A stretch of DNA of 64,000 nt. Origin: Ilyomonas sp964249755 (GTDB lineage: Bacteria; Bacteroidota; Bacteroidia; Chitinophagales; Chitinophagaceae). Each line of letters begins with the position of its first letter. The first letter of the stretch is position 1. A program made the position numbers and the translations under genes. The stretch is from the NCBI GenBank assembly GCA_964249755.1, contig CAXUDB010000004.1, positions 186,001 to 250,000 on the forward strand, given 5' to 3'. Below the pieces are notes generated by a model, which saw nothing but the letters and a program-made list of their open reading frames with translations, did not search any database and was not told where the DNA came from. Positions 17,901 through 27,017 of the stretch are shown here, piece after piece.

Positions 17901-18662
17901 TTAGTTATAGTCCGGTGAACTTATTTTATCTACGTGCAACTCGCCGATATGCAACCCTTTCCTGATTACCGGGTTGCCATTATAATGCACTTTAGCTTCC
18001 CCAAAAGCAGTAATTTGAATCTTGTCCGAAACATTCATTGTAAAATCAGCTTCGCCATAGGCGGTTATCGCACCGTTCTTGCCACCCATCGCAAGACTGT
18101 TGATGTGTCCTTCTCCATATGCCGTATAAGTTTGAGACGTAGCCAAACCCGACAAAAACTTTAGGTTGCACTCGCCATAAGTGGTGACTGCCAGTTTGCC
18201 TACGTTTATTTCGTTCAACGTCACATCAGATTCTCCATAAATCCGCAGTACAAAAGCTTCACCCGTAATGGCGCTTTTACATACCTGCTTTTCGTCACCC
18301 CGAATCGAAAGCTCACGCAAAGTTTTGTAGGTAATGGTTGCAGTTAGCACAGTGCCCTGGTAAATAGAATGTTTCTCTTTGTAGCCATTTTGGTAATCTT
18401 TCTCGTTCTTCTCAAAATCTTTTGCGCCTTCCAGGTACACCCGCAGCGTTTTATTTTCCACTTCAATATGGATTTTATTGGTATCCACCGTGCTGCTCTC
18501 TATAGTCACACTTTCTTTGTTGCCTTGCACAAAGGTTACCTGTATGTGTGGGCTCACAATAATCTTGTCAAAAGGCTTCACCGCCGTTACCGTTTGTGCA
18601 AACGCGCCGGTAACTATTACCAAAGCAATGCTAAGCATCGCGTACCTGATCTTCTGTATCAT
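17901..18662 (-). CDS. GIN-domain (DUF2807) secreted protein
   Basis: The 253-residue protein has a signal peptide (MIQKIRYAMLSIALVIVTGAFAQ, about 23 residues) and a DUF2807 domain: VKPFDKIIVSPHIQVTFVQGNKESVTIES is the typical opening. Repeated short beta strands with AYGEGHIN, AYGEADFT and AFGEAKVH follow, consistent with a beta-helix. The family is annotated as head GIN domain or putative autotransporter adhesin; its biochemical role is unknown. It lies downstream of three permease genes on the same strand, with a 145-bp gap. Confidence 0.9.
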   Translation of the reverse strand: MIQKIRYAMLSIALVIVTGAFAQTVTAVKPFDKIIVSPHIQVTFVQGNKESVTIESSTVDTNKIHIEVENKTLRVYLEGAKDFEKNEKDYQNGYKEKHSIYQGTVLTATITYKTLRELSIRGDEKQVCKSAITGEAFVLRIYGESDVTLNEINVGKLAVTTYGECNLKFLSGLATSQTYTAYGEGHINSLAMGGKNGAITAYGEADFTMNVSDKIQITAFGEAKVHYNGNPVIRKGLHIGELHVDKISSPDYN

Positions 18663-18764
18663 CTGATTCTATTTATAGGATGGAACGCACAACTTGCTAA
18701 CTTGTTACACCTCCGCAACCCTTTACCTAAGTTTGGTTACTATCTTATTTCAAACGTGCAATCC

Positions 18765-18800
18765 GTCATTCCACAATCAACATCGTACATCATACATCGA
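18765..18800. repeat. Partial copy of the TTCCGCA/octamer repeat
   Basis: CCGTCATTCCACAATC is followed by CATCGTACATCATACATCG. This combines the left arm of the 4770-4874 element with the octamer tract, in the gap between the permease and GIN-domain genes. Confidence 0.45.
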
Positions 18801-18807
18801 AATATTG

Positions 18808-21231
18808 CTACTCCGTTCGCAAACTCTTTACAGGATTGGCCACCGCTGCCTTGCCGGCTCGTACACAAATAATCAGTAAGGCCGCCGTTATCATGATAAC
18901 GCCGCTTATTAAAAATATCCACCAGCTCAGCTCGGTGTGATAAGCAAAATTTTGCAGCCAGCTATGGGTTTGCCACCAGGCAATGGGAATGGCAATGACA
19001 AAGGCAACTGCCAGCAGTTTTACAAAATCAATAGATAGCAACGTGATGATTTGCTGTACCGATGCGCCGAGAATTTTCCGCACACCGATTTCTTTAACGC
19101 GGTTGTTCGTCATAAAAATGACGAGACCCAATAAACCAAGACAACTGATTAAAATGGCAACGCCGGCAGACCATGTTAATAAGGTGGAAAGCTGCTGGTC
19201 TTCTTTATAAAAATCAGCAACGGTTTTATCTAAAAAAGTATAATCAAAATCTGTATCAGGATACAGATTTTTCCAGGCTGCTTCCATCTTTTTGATAGCA
19301 CTGTTCCAGGTGGCAGGATTGGGTTGCAGCGCAACATGCATAACATAACCATTCTTTGGTTCAGCATAATATATTAACGGGTGAATAGCCGTTCTGACAG
19401 AGGCAAGATTAAAATCTTTCATAACACCAACTATCGGCATTTGCGAACTTCCAAACGTTACAAAGTGATTGACAGCGGCTGCCGGGTTTGTAAAGCCAAG
19501 TTGCTTTGCCAGCGTTTCATTTATCAACAATTCATTGGCTGTATCAGAAGCCATAATATTTTTTCCTGCAATCAGTTTAATGTTATACACACTTAAAAAA
19601 GCAGTATCGCCATTTCTTGAATCAACATCCATTTTTATATCTTTCCCTTTTTCTTTAAACGCTATACTGGTACTCATTTGCCCGCTAAATGCCGGCGACT
19701 GGTTACCTAAGCTAACTTCCTGTATCTCGGGCATCCTGCTTATCTCATCTTTTAAAATAAATTTTTTATTGTTGGGATTGTAAAAATCGAAAGGCACATA
19801 AAAATTGATGATGGCATCTTTACGAAAGCCCATATCTTTTTGAACAGAATAATGAATTTGCTTATCAACCACCATCATTCCTATAATAAAAACCTGTGCA
19901 ATTACAAACTGGAAAACGATCAACGATTTGCGTAACAATGCACTGCGTGAACTGCCGGAACTGCTTACCACACTGTTCTTTAAAACCAATACCGGCTTAA
20001 ACTTAGTAAGAATAAACGCGGGGTATAAACCTGCAACTATACCTACCACAAATATTAATACGGCAAGAAATGCCCACACCAACGGCTGGCTGAACAAATA
20101 AGTAAACTGTAAACCATCGGGCAGGAAACCTGTAAATGCTTTCAATAACAAGGGCGTGATAGCAACAGAAATAATGGCGGTAAAAAAAGTGAGCAAAAAT
20201 GTTTCTGATAAAAACTGCCACACCAACTGGCTTTTTTTGCTGCCTAATGTTTTGCGGATGCCGATTTCTTTTGCTCTTTCTGCCGCATGAGCCGTAGACA
20301 GATTGATGAAGTTGATAGCACCAAGCACTAACAAAAAAACAGCAAGAAATATTAAATTGGTAATGGTTGATTTATTTACGCTTCCGCCATAGTCGAGGTT
20401 GGTGTGCACATCGCTTAACGGTTGCAAGCGATGCATTGTTTTTGCATCATCCGGGTCTTTATCATATTGTTTAAAAATGGCTGCGATCTGTTTGTTGATA
20501 TTAGCTTCGCTACTGCCCGGCAAAAGCTTTACGATTAGCTGCCTGTTAGAACTTGTACTATTCCAATCATCCCAGTTGTAAAGCGGCTTCAGGTTGCTGG
20601 TAGCTATGGTTGATAAAGAAATGAAGACCTTATAATCAAAGTCACTGTTTACGTCTAAGTCTTTTACAATGCCCGTGATGGTGGTGAGTACGGTATCGCT
20701 GAAGGCTACTGTTTTCCCAATTAATTTATCAGGGGAAATATTTGGAAAATATTGCTTTGCCCGGTTTTCACTCAATACAATATTGTTAGGATTTTGCAAG
20801 GAGGTTTTTGCATTGCCAGCCATAAATGTGTGTGGAAACAGGCTGAAATAATTTCCATCCGTAAAAACAATTTTATCCTGCTTTTTAAAAATCTTGTCTG
20901 CTGTATTGTTGCCTTGCGGGACAGATACTTTTATATTCCAATCATTATAATTAAAAAGAGGAACTGCAGATTCAATGCCTGTAACAACATGCTGAACGGC
21001 TTCGTGCAGCGGTGCAGGAACACCTGGGTTTTTCCATTCTCCGTTACTTACAATCCTGTAAATTCTTTCTTTGCCGGGCTCATATTTATCGAAGCTGAAA
21101 TCATAGTCAACCATCATAAAAATGATAAGCGCAGCACTGATGCCGATAGAAAGGCTTAACACATTAATGAACGTGGTAAGTTTATTTTTTCTAAAACTTC
21201 TTATGGCTGTTTTGAAATAATTTTTAAACAT
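18808..21231 (-). CDS. MacB/FtsX-type ABC transporter permease, paralog 1
   Basis: The 807-residue protein has the double MacB layout: an N-terminal membrane helix (about 21-41) after MFKNYFKTAIRSFRKNK, a large periplasmic MacB_PCD domain, three membrane helices (about 290-400), then a second helix, PCD domain and FtsX-like helices to the C-terminus, which ends NPVKSLRTE. AKEIGIRKTLGS and VKEIGVRKILGA are the FtsX coupling motifs. Such permeases couple an ABC ATPase to periplasmic mechanical work or export of peptides or lipoproteins. No ATPase gene is nearby. It is the third gene of a minus-strand run after two paralogs. Confidence 0.93.
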   Translation of the reverse strand: MFKNYFKTAIRSFRKNKLTTFINVLSLSIGISAALIIFMMVDYDFSFDKYEPGKERIYRIVSNGEWKNPGVPAPLHEAVQHVVTGIESAVPLFNYNDWNIKVSVPQGNNTADKIFKKQDKIVFTDGNYFSLFPHTFMAGNAKTSLQNPNNIVLSENRAKQYFPNISPDKLIGKTVAFSDTVLTTITGIVKDLDVNSDFDYKVFISLSTIATSNLKPLYNWDDWNSTSSNRQLIVKLLPGSSEANINKQIAAIFKQYDKDPDDAKTMHRLQPLSDVHTNLDYGGSVNKSTITNLIFLAVFLLVLGAINFINLSTAHAAERAKEIGIRKTLGSKKSQLVWQFLSETFLLTFFTAIISVAITPLLLKAFTGFLPDGLQFTYLFSQPLVWAFLAVLIFVVGIVAGLYPAFILTKFKPVLVLKNSVVSSSGSSRSALLRKSLIVFQFVIAQVFIIGMMVVDKQIHYSVQKDMGFRKDAIINFYVPFDFYNPNNKKFILKDEISRMPEIQEVSLGNQSPAFSGQMSTSIAFKEKGKDIKMDVDSRNGDTAFLSVYNIKLIAGKNIMASDTANELLINETLAKQLGFTNPAAAVNHFVTFGSSQMPIVGVMKDFNLASVRTAIHPLIYYAEPKNGYVMHVALQPNPATWNSAIKKMEAAWKNLYPDTDFDYTFLDKTVADFYKEDQQLSTLLTWSAGVAILISCLGLLGLVIFMTNNRVKEIGVRKILGASVQQIITLLSIDFVKLLAVAFVIAIPIAWWQTHSWLQNFAYHTELSWWIFLISGVIMITAALLIICVRAGKAAVANPVKSLRTE

Positions 21232-21241
21232 AAAAGATGAT

Positions 21242-21374
21242 TGAGAAGAAGCCCCGAGCCCCTAAAGGGAGCTATGAGCCGGTTTATTACTGGTTATTTA
21301 TTTCATTTCAATTCTAATCAAAGTAACACTTACTTATGCTGCTTATAGCTCCCTTTAAGGGCTGGGGGCTTCAT
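21242..21374. repeat. Inverted-repeat spacer between permease genes, copy A
   Basis: GAAGCCCCGAGCCCCTAAAGGGAGCTATGAGCC at the left (about 21249-21281) pairs with TATAGCTCCCTTTAAGGGCTGGGGGCTTC at the right (about 21345-21373). The right arm reaches into the 3' end of the next permease gene. The spacer at 23789-23942 begins with nearly the same sequence, so gene and spacer were probably duplicated together. Confidence 0.6.
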
Positions 21375-23788
21375 TCCGTCCGCAAACTTTTCACCGGGTT
21401 GGCTATCGCCGCTTTTACAGCCTGGAAACTGACAGTAAGCAAAGCCAGCAGGAGTGCTGCTGCACCGGCGACCAAGAATATCCAGATACTAATATGGATG
21501 CGGTACGCAAAATCCTGCAGCCATCGGTTCATGGCAAACCAGGTAAGCGGTACGGCAACCGCAAAGGCAACGAGAACGATGTAAACATATTCTTTAGACA
21601 CCAACAGCAGGATGGTGTTGGTATCAGCGCCGAGCACTTTGCGCACACCAATTTCTTTGGTGCGCTGCCGGATGCTGTAAGCGGATAACCCAAACAAACC
21701 CAGCCCTGCAATGCTGATGGAAAGGATAGCAAACAAGGTAAAAATCTGTCCGGTTCTTTCTTCAGCGGCATACACATTAGTAAAGCGTTCGTCGAGGAAG
21801 GTATAGCTGAACGGACTACCTGCGCCATACGTGTTCCACTGCTGTTTGATATCGGCAAGAAAGCCCGGCAGGTTGGTTGTTTTTACTTTTACAATAATAT
21901 TACCGCTGTTGTTGCCCAGTTCCATCATCAGCGGTTCTATCTCATCCCTTGCAGAGGCATAATGAAAATCTTTTACCACACCTACTATATGATATTCACG
22001 CTGTCCCGAACGCACGATGGTTCTACCAATGGGGTTGATCCGGCTCCATCCCAGCTGGCGCACTGCAGCTTCATTGATAAGCACACCAGACGAATCGGTA
22101 CCATAGGAAAGAGAAAAGTTTCTGCCCGCAACGATCTGCATTCCAAAGGTGGGCACATAATAATTGTCAACATTGAAGATGTTCATGTGTATTTCAGAAT
22201 GCGCCTCGTTCTCTTTATTTTCTTTGGCAAATACCTGCGTGCCGTTCATGGCTCCGTTTACCGGGATGGAATAGGCAACGGTGACACCGGATACGCCCGC
22301 ATCGTGCCGGAGACTTTCGGCAAACGAGATCTCGTTTTGACGGAGCAAATAGGTATCGTTCAGCACGAGCAGTTGCTCTTTATCAAACCCGAGGCTGATG
22401 TTTTGCATATAGCGCAATTGTTCGTACACAACAACGGTGGCAATGATGAGGGCAATGGAAACAGCAAACTGAAAAACAACCAGTCCTGTGCGCAGGCCGC
22501 TCCGGCTGCGCGTTACAGAAGAAGAGGCGCTTTTTAAAATCTTACTGGTATCGAAAGAAGAGATAAAGAAGGCGGGGTATATACCGGCGATGATGCCAAT
22601 AACAAAGCAGCCAGCCAAGGTAAAGCAGATAACAGCCGGGCTGATAAAAAAACGGAACGAAATGCTTTTGCTAGCCACCTCATTGAAGTAAGGCAACAAC
22701 AGAAATACGCCAATCAGCGCGACCAACAAAGCCAGGAAAGAAAGGAGAACCGACTCGCAGAGAAACTGCCCGACCAATTGCTTTTTTGATGAGCCTAACA
22801 CTTTGCGCACGCCCACTTCCTTACTGCGGCCGAGCGAAGAGGCAGTAGATAAATTGGTAAAATTTACACACGCCAAAATGAGAATAAATACAGCCAGCAA
22901 TCCGAAGATATAAATGTACCGCATGCTGCCATTTGTGCCGATCTCATCTCTGCCGTTTGAGTATAAATGAATGTTGGTAACGGGCTGCAAATTGAAGACA
23001 AATGTATTCACCGATTTCTGCGCTTCGGCAAGGCTGACACCCATGTCGTGCTGCACTTCAGGCACTACATATTTTGCCACCATCTGCGGAAACTTAGACT
23101 CCAGTGTTTTCGGGTTTGTTCCCGGTTTTAATTGCAGGTAGGTGTAATAACCAATGTTGCTCCATGTATGTTGATTGCCCCAGCCATTGCTGCTTAAAAT
23201 CATATCGAAACTGAAGTGCGTATTAGATGGAATTTTATCGAAGACGCCGGTTACTTTCAGCAGCCTGCCTGTCTTCACGCCGGATAAGGATTTGCCAAGT
23301 GCATCCTCCGTTCCAAAATACTTTTTTGCGTACGCTTTGGAAATCACAATGCTATTGGGTTCCTGTAACGCAGTCACTGCATTGCCCTGCAATAAGGGGA
23401 TGGAAAACATCTCTAGAAAATTACTGTCGGCAATTGCAAAATCATTCTCTTTAAACTGGTTGTTTCCGTATTTAAAAAAGAAGTTGCCCGACTTTACCAC
23501 CCGCGCAAACGAAACAATCTCGGGAAACGCAGCTTTCAATCCTTCACCCACGCCAACATCTACAAGGGAATAGTGAGAAGCATTTCCATTGTCGGCAACG
23601 CTGAGTTCTACCCGGTATAAATCCTTTGCATGTTCGCTGTATTTGTCATAACTCAACTCATCGTATAAAAAAGCAGCAATGAGCAAACAACACGTAATGC
23701 CAACGGCAAGACCCACAATGTTGATCATTGAAAAGGTCTTGTTCTTCCAAAGACTCCGGGAGGCGATTTTGAAATAGTTCTTAAACAT
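21371..23788 (-). CDS. MacB/FtsX-type ABC transporter permease, paralog 2
   Basis: An 805-residue paralog of its neighbours with the same order of helix, MacB_PCD, three FtsX helices, helix, PCD and three helices, again ending NPVKSLRTE. Coupling motifs are SKEVGVRKVLGS near residue 335 and TKEIGVRKVLGAD near 715. It is inner-membrane, with the PCD domains in the periplasm. The middle domain differs most among the three copies, as expected if they handle different partners or substrates. There is no ATPase in the cluster, so it must use one encoded elsewhere. Confidence 0.93.
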   Translation of the reverse strand: MFKNYFKIASRSLWKNKTFSMINIVGLAVGITCCLLIAAFLYDELSYDKYSEHAKDLYRVELSVADNGNASHYSLVDVGVGEGLKAAFPEIVSFARVVKSGNFFFKYGNNQFKENDFAIADSNFLEMFSIPLLQGNAVTALQEPNSIVISKAYAKKYFGTEDALGKSLSGVKTGRLLKVTGVFDKIPSNTHFSFDMILSSNGWGNQHTWSNIGYYTYLQLKPGTNPKTLESKFPQMVAKYVVPEVQHDMGVSLAEAQKSVNTFVFNLQPVTNIHLYSNGRDEIGTNGSMRYIYIFGLLAVFILILACVNFTNLSTASSLGRSKEVGVRKVLGSSKKQLVGQFLCESVLLSFLALLVALIGVFLLLPYFNEVASKSISFRFFISPAVICFTLAGCFVIGIIAGIYPAFFISSFDTSKILKSASSSVTRSRSGLRTGLVVFQFAVSIALIIATVVVYEQLRYMQNISLGFDKEQLLVLNDTYLLRQNEISFAESLRHDAGVSGVTVAYSIPVNGAMNGTQVFAKENKENEAHSEIHMNIFNVDNYYVPTFGMQIVAGRNFSLSYGTDSSGVLINEAAVRQLGWSRINPIGRTIVRSGQREYHIVGVVKDFHYASARDEIEPLMMELGNNSGNIIVKVKTTNLPGFLADIKQQWNTYGAGSPFSYTFLDERFTNVYAAEERTGQIFTLFAILSISIAGLGLFGLSAYSIRQRTKEIGVRKVLGADTNTILLLVSKEYVYIVLVAFAVAVPLTWFAMNRWLQDFAYRIHISIWIFLVAGAAALLLALLTVSFQAVKAAIANPVKSLRTE

Positions 23789-23799
23789 AGATAAAGATT

Positions 23800-23935
23800 A
23801 AGAAGAAGCTCCCAGCCCCTAAAGGGGAGCTATGAGCCGGTTTATTATAGTAACTGTTTCGTTTTATGATTGAATCAAAGTAAGATTTACTTACGCTGTT
23901 CCGGTTCCCTTCTCCACACATGGAGAAGGGTTAGG
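23800..23935. repeat. Inverted-repeat spacer between permease genes, copy B
   Basis: It opens with GAAGCTCCCAGCCCCTAAAGGGGAGCTATGAGCCGGTTTATTA, which matches the opening of the 21242 spacer. It also contains a separate 9-bp hairpin CCCTTCTCC-ACACAT-GGAGAAGGG at 23907-23930 just before the end of the upstream permease gene, possibly its terminator. Confidence 0.6.
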
Positions 23936-23942
23936 GATGAGG

Positions 23943-26363
23943 TTATTCCGTTCGCAAGCTCTTCACGGGGTTGCTTACCGCTGCTTTAACAGATTGAAAG
24001 CTCACCGTCAAAAACGCAATCAAAATCATCCCCAAGAATGGCAGCAACACATACAGCGGGCTCACCTCTATCCGGAACGCATAACCCTGCAGCCATTTCG
24101 AGGAAGACAGCCATGCCAGCGGTGCTGCAATGAGGAACGCTACCAGCAATAACACCGCAAACTCTTTATACAGCAGTTGTAAAATAGAACCGATAGAAGC
24201 ACCCAGCACCTTCCGGATGCCGATCTCCTTCGTACGTTGCAACGTAGTAAACGAAGCCAGCCCAAATAAACCCAGACAAGCCACCAATATGGCTAAGCAG
24301 GTAAACAAGGTAAACACACCACCAAAGCGCTGGTCGGCTTTATACTGATCATTAAAATGCTCGTCAAGGAAAAAGTATTCAAACGTATTGCCGGGGAAAA
24401 AATGGTTCCATTCTGCTCTTACCGATGCAATCACCGGCGCTGCATCCGCTGCGTTTATTTTTATAGATACCGGTCCCTTCACATCCGGGATACAGCGCAG
24501 GATTAAAGGTTCATAATCCTGCCGCAGCGATTGCTGGTGAAAGTTCTTTGCCACGCCGATAATGGTATAATGTCCGCCCCAGAAATCAATGCGACGGTTC
24601 AAGGCTTCTTCAGGTTTATGAAAGCCCAGCAGCTCCACCGCTTTTTCATTAAACACCACGCTGCTGTCATCACTACCAAACGCTTTCGAGAAGGCGCGAC
24701 CGGCAACCATCTGGAGCCCGTAGGTTTTCATGTAATCATAATCACCACCAATCACCCGGTACTGTTTCTGTTGCGAGATATCCTGCTCTACCAGCTTGAT
24801 TCCGCCCGCATTCCAGCCTACGGCATCGCCGGGTACGGAAGTGGAAACAGCAATATCCTTTACAAACGTCTGCCGGCTCACTTCTTCTTTAAACGCCGTT
24901 ATTTTCTGCAGAAAACCTGAGTCCGTCCCTACCATTGGGGGTTGTATCACCAGCGTCTGGTCTATGTTCACACCCAGCTGTTGCTGGCGCATAAACTGAA
25001 TTTGCCGATACACCGTTACAGTACCAATCAGCAAAAACAACGATGCGGCAAACTGGAACACCACCAGCCCTTTGCGCAGCCCTGCGCTTTGTTTGGTGCC
25101 GCTCATTTTGCCTTTCAATACATCTATGGGTTTAACGCCCGATAGTACAAACGCCGGGTATAAGCCTGAAAAGAATACACCTGTTACAAACAGGATTCCT
25201 AAGCCAGCCCAGAAAGCCGGTTGGGCAAACAGAGAGAACGAAAGCTGTTTGCCAGATAGTGCATTAAAGCCCGGTATCGCCGCCATTACCAATACAATAG
25301 CTAACAGCAAAGCCAACCCGTTCAGCAGGGCAGATTCAGAGAGAAACTGGATAATTAGTTGTTTGCGTTGCGAACCGATGGCTTTGCGCACACCCACTTC
25401 TCTTGCTCTTGTAATAGCTCTTGCTGTCGCCAGGTTGATGTAGTTCACCCAGGCTATCACTACGATAAACAAGGCGATGCCCAACAGCAAATACACCGTT
25501 TTGCCATCGCCGGTTTCGCCAGGCTCAAACATATAGTGCGAGTACAAGTGAATCTGGGGCAATGGCTGCAGGTGATACACCACACCAGCATTCATTTGCC
25601 TGAGATCTGCGCCCACAAACTTGTCGGCAATAGGTACAAACTTCGCCTCCACGCGATTTGGGTCAGCGCCGGGGCGCAGCAGCAGGTAGGTGAGGCAGCC
25701 ATCGCTTTCCCAGGCCGTCTCGGGGTCAAAACCATTCTTCGCCGCAAACGATGCAAAGGATGCCCACGAAATCAGCAGGTCGGGTTGCAACTGCGTGTTT
25801 TGCGGCGCGTCTTTATACACTGCAGTCACTAAGTAAGTTTGGTTGCCGTTTAGTGTCAGTTGTTTGCCTATTACGTTCGTGCTGCCATATATCTTCTTTG
25901 CGGTAGTCTCTGACAGCGCAATGGTATTGACGTTTTTCAACGCGGTATTCTTATCGCCGGCAATCAAAGGGAAAGTAAAGATGTTGAAGAACGAAGCTCC
26001 GGCACAAAACGCCTTCTCTATCTTCAGCGGCTGGTTGTTCACACTGGCTATCATGGTACCGTTCTGCAGCAGTTTCACATAGTCGTCTATCTCGGGTATG
26101 CCCGCTTTAAACGAATTGCCCACGGCGTAGGCACCCGCCGCCCATTGCGTGCTCAGTTTGCCGTTGTCATAGCGGTCCTGCTCCACGCGGTAAATGCGGT
26201 CGCCTTTCGCCTGGAAGTCTTCATAGCTCAGCTCGAACGACACGTATTGCAGGATGAGGAGGCAGGAGGCAATGCCAATGGCCAGCCCCAAAATGTTAAT
26301 GCCCGAATACGCTTTGTGACGCCGCATGTTGCGCCACGCAATTTTAAAATAGTTGGTAAGCAT
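23943..26363 (-). CDS. MacB/FtsX-type ABC transporter permease, paralog 3
   Basis: An 806-residue permease, first of the three in transcription order. It starts MLTNYFKIAWRNMRRHK, with the same two MacB_PCD and FtsX units as its neighbours and the same NPVKSLRTE end. Coupling motifs are AREVGVRKAIGS near residue 325 and TKEIGIRKVLGA near 715. Placement at the inner membrane and mechanotransmission from a separate ATPase are family knowledge; the substrate is unknown. The spacing to paralog 2 is 154 bp, so each gene may have its own promoter. Confidence 0.93.
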   Translation of the reverse strand: MLTNYFKIAWRNMRRHKAYSGINILGLAIGIASCLLILQYVSFELSYEDFQAKGDRIYRVEQDRYDNGKLSTQWAAGAYAVGNSFKAGIPEIDDYVKLLQNGTMIASVNNQPLKIEKAFCAGASFFNIFTFPLIAGDKNTALKNVNTIALSETTAKKIYGSTNVIGKQLTLNGNQTYLVTAVYKDAPQNTQLQPDLLISWASFASFAAKNGFDPETAWESDGCLTYLLLRPGADPNRVEAKFVPIADKFVGADLRQMNAGVVYHLQPLPQIHLYSHYMFEPGETGDGKTVYLLLGIALFIVVIAWVNYINLATARAITRAREVGVRKAIGSQRKQLIIQFLSESALLNGLALLLAIVLVMAAIPGFNALSGKQLSFSLFAQPAFWAGLGILFVTGVFFSGLYPAFVLSGVKPIDVLKGKMSGTKQSAGLRKGLVVFQFAASLFLLIGTVTVYRQIQFMRQQQLGVNIDQTLVIQPPMVGTDSGFLQKITAFKEEVSRQTFVKDIAVSTSVPGDAVGWNAGGIKLVEQDISQQKQYRVIGGDYDYMKTYGLQMVAGRAFSKAFGSDDSSVVFNEKAVELLGFHKPEEALNRRIDFWGGHYTIIGVAKNFHQQSLRQDYEPLILRCIPDVKGPVSIKINAADAAPVIASVRAEWNHFFPGNTFEYFFLDEHFNDQYKADQRFGGVFTLFTCLAILVACLGLFGLASFTTLQRTKEIGIRKVLGASIGSILQLLYKEFAVLLLVAFLIAAPLAWLSSSKWLQGYAFRIEVSPLYVLLPFLGMILIAFLTVSFQSVKAAVSNPVKSLRTE

Positions 26364-27017
26364 ACAAAAAGTTTACTGGTGTCAGCAACCACGAAATGGT
26401 TCGTTGCGCCTTTGGCTGTTCAACAGCAGTGCCAGCGCTGAAACAGTTGACTACAGGGCATTCCAGAGAAGCCAAACAAAAAAGGTGTTCGATAGTGAAC
26501 AGTTGTTGTGCGGTTGTGACTGGGGTTTATAGTGCCGGATTACAAAGCGGGAGATGGCTAACGAGGCGAGGTGGCGGGGGACTATGCTGAGCGGGGATTA
26601 TTAAATATTGTTCCTTGTTGAATTGATGAAAATTAAAAATAGTTTAAAGAGAACGAGGAATAAATTAAATGTCGCTTAAAGATTTGGGCAGGTATTTTTT
26701 TTCAGGCAGCGTGATTTTAATGAGCCTTTTTTCAACTCCGCAACATCTCCGGCAGGAACATTGCCTTCTACTACATAGAACATTACAAAGAAATCAGGTT
26801 TAGCTTGCTTTACTCGATCAATATCCTAGTATGAGTGTAACACCATAATGTCTCCACCCAGGACATTGCGAAGAAGAAAAAAGAAAATTTCCCTTTCTCG
26901 AAGCCTGCCTTTTAAAACGTGGATATACAGATATATGTCCTTTTAATCTGGGGTATCCGACCAATACTGTAGCTTTACTACCTCGTACCTCGCTAGTAAG
27001 TTCTTTAAATTACTGCT
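26364..27017. other. 650-bp gap with a decayed gene remnant
   Basis: Apart from the remnant described separately (26665-26900), nothing gene-like is seen. A TAGCTTTA box at about 26970, near 48 bp before the next ATG, resembles the -7 element with one mismatch. Confidence 0.45.
26665..26900 (-). pseudogene. Decayed C-terminal fragment of an unidentified gene
   Basis: On the minus strand a frame reads DIMVLHSY, a TAG (26826-26828), then DIDRVKQAKPDFFVMFYVVEG, NVPAGDVAELKKGSLK. Adding one base in the AAAA run near 26690 would continue ITLPEKKYLPKSLSDI to the TAA at 26665. The residue pattern (charged helix, hydrophobic strand, Gly turns) is protein-like, and both breaks are single-base. I do not recognise the family. 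The upstream part is missing or unrecognisable before about 26900. Confidence 0.45.

Noticed and set aside
18808..26363. Complete MacAB-type efflux operon
   Set aside because: No ATPase or MacA-like adaptor gene lies in the cluster.
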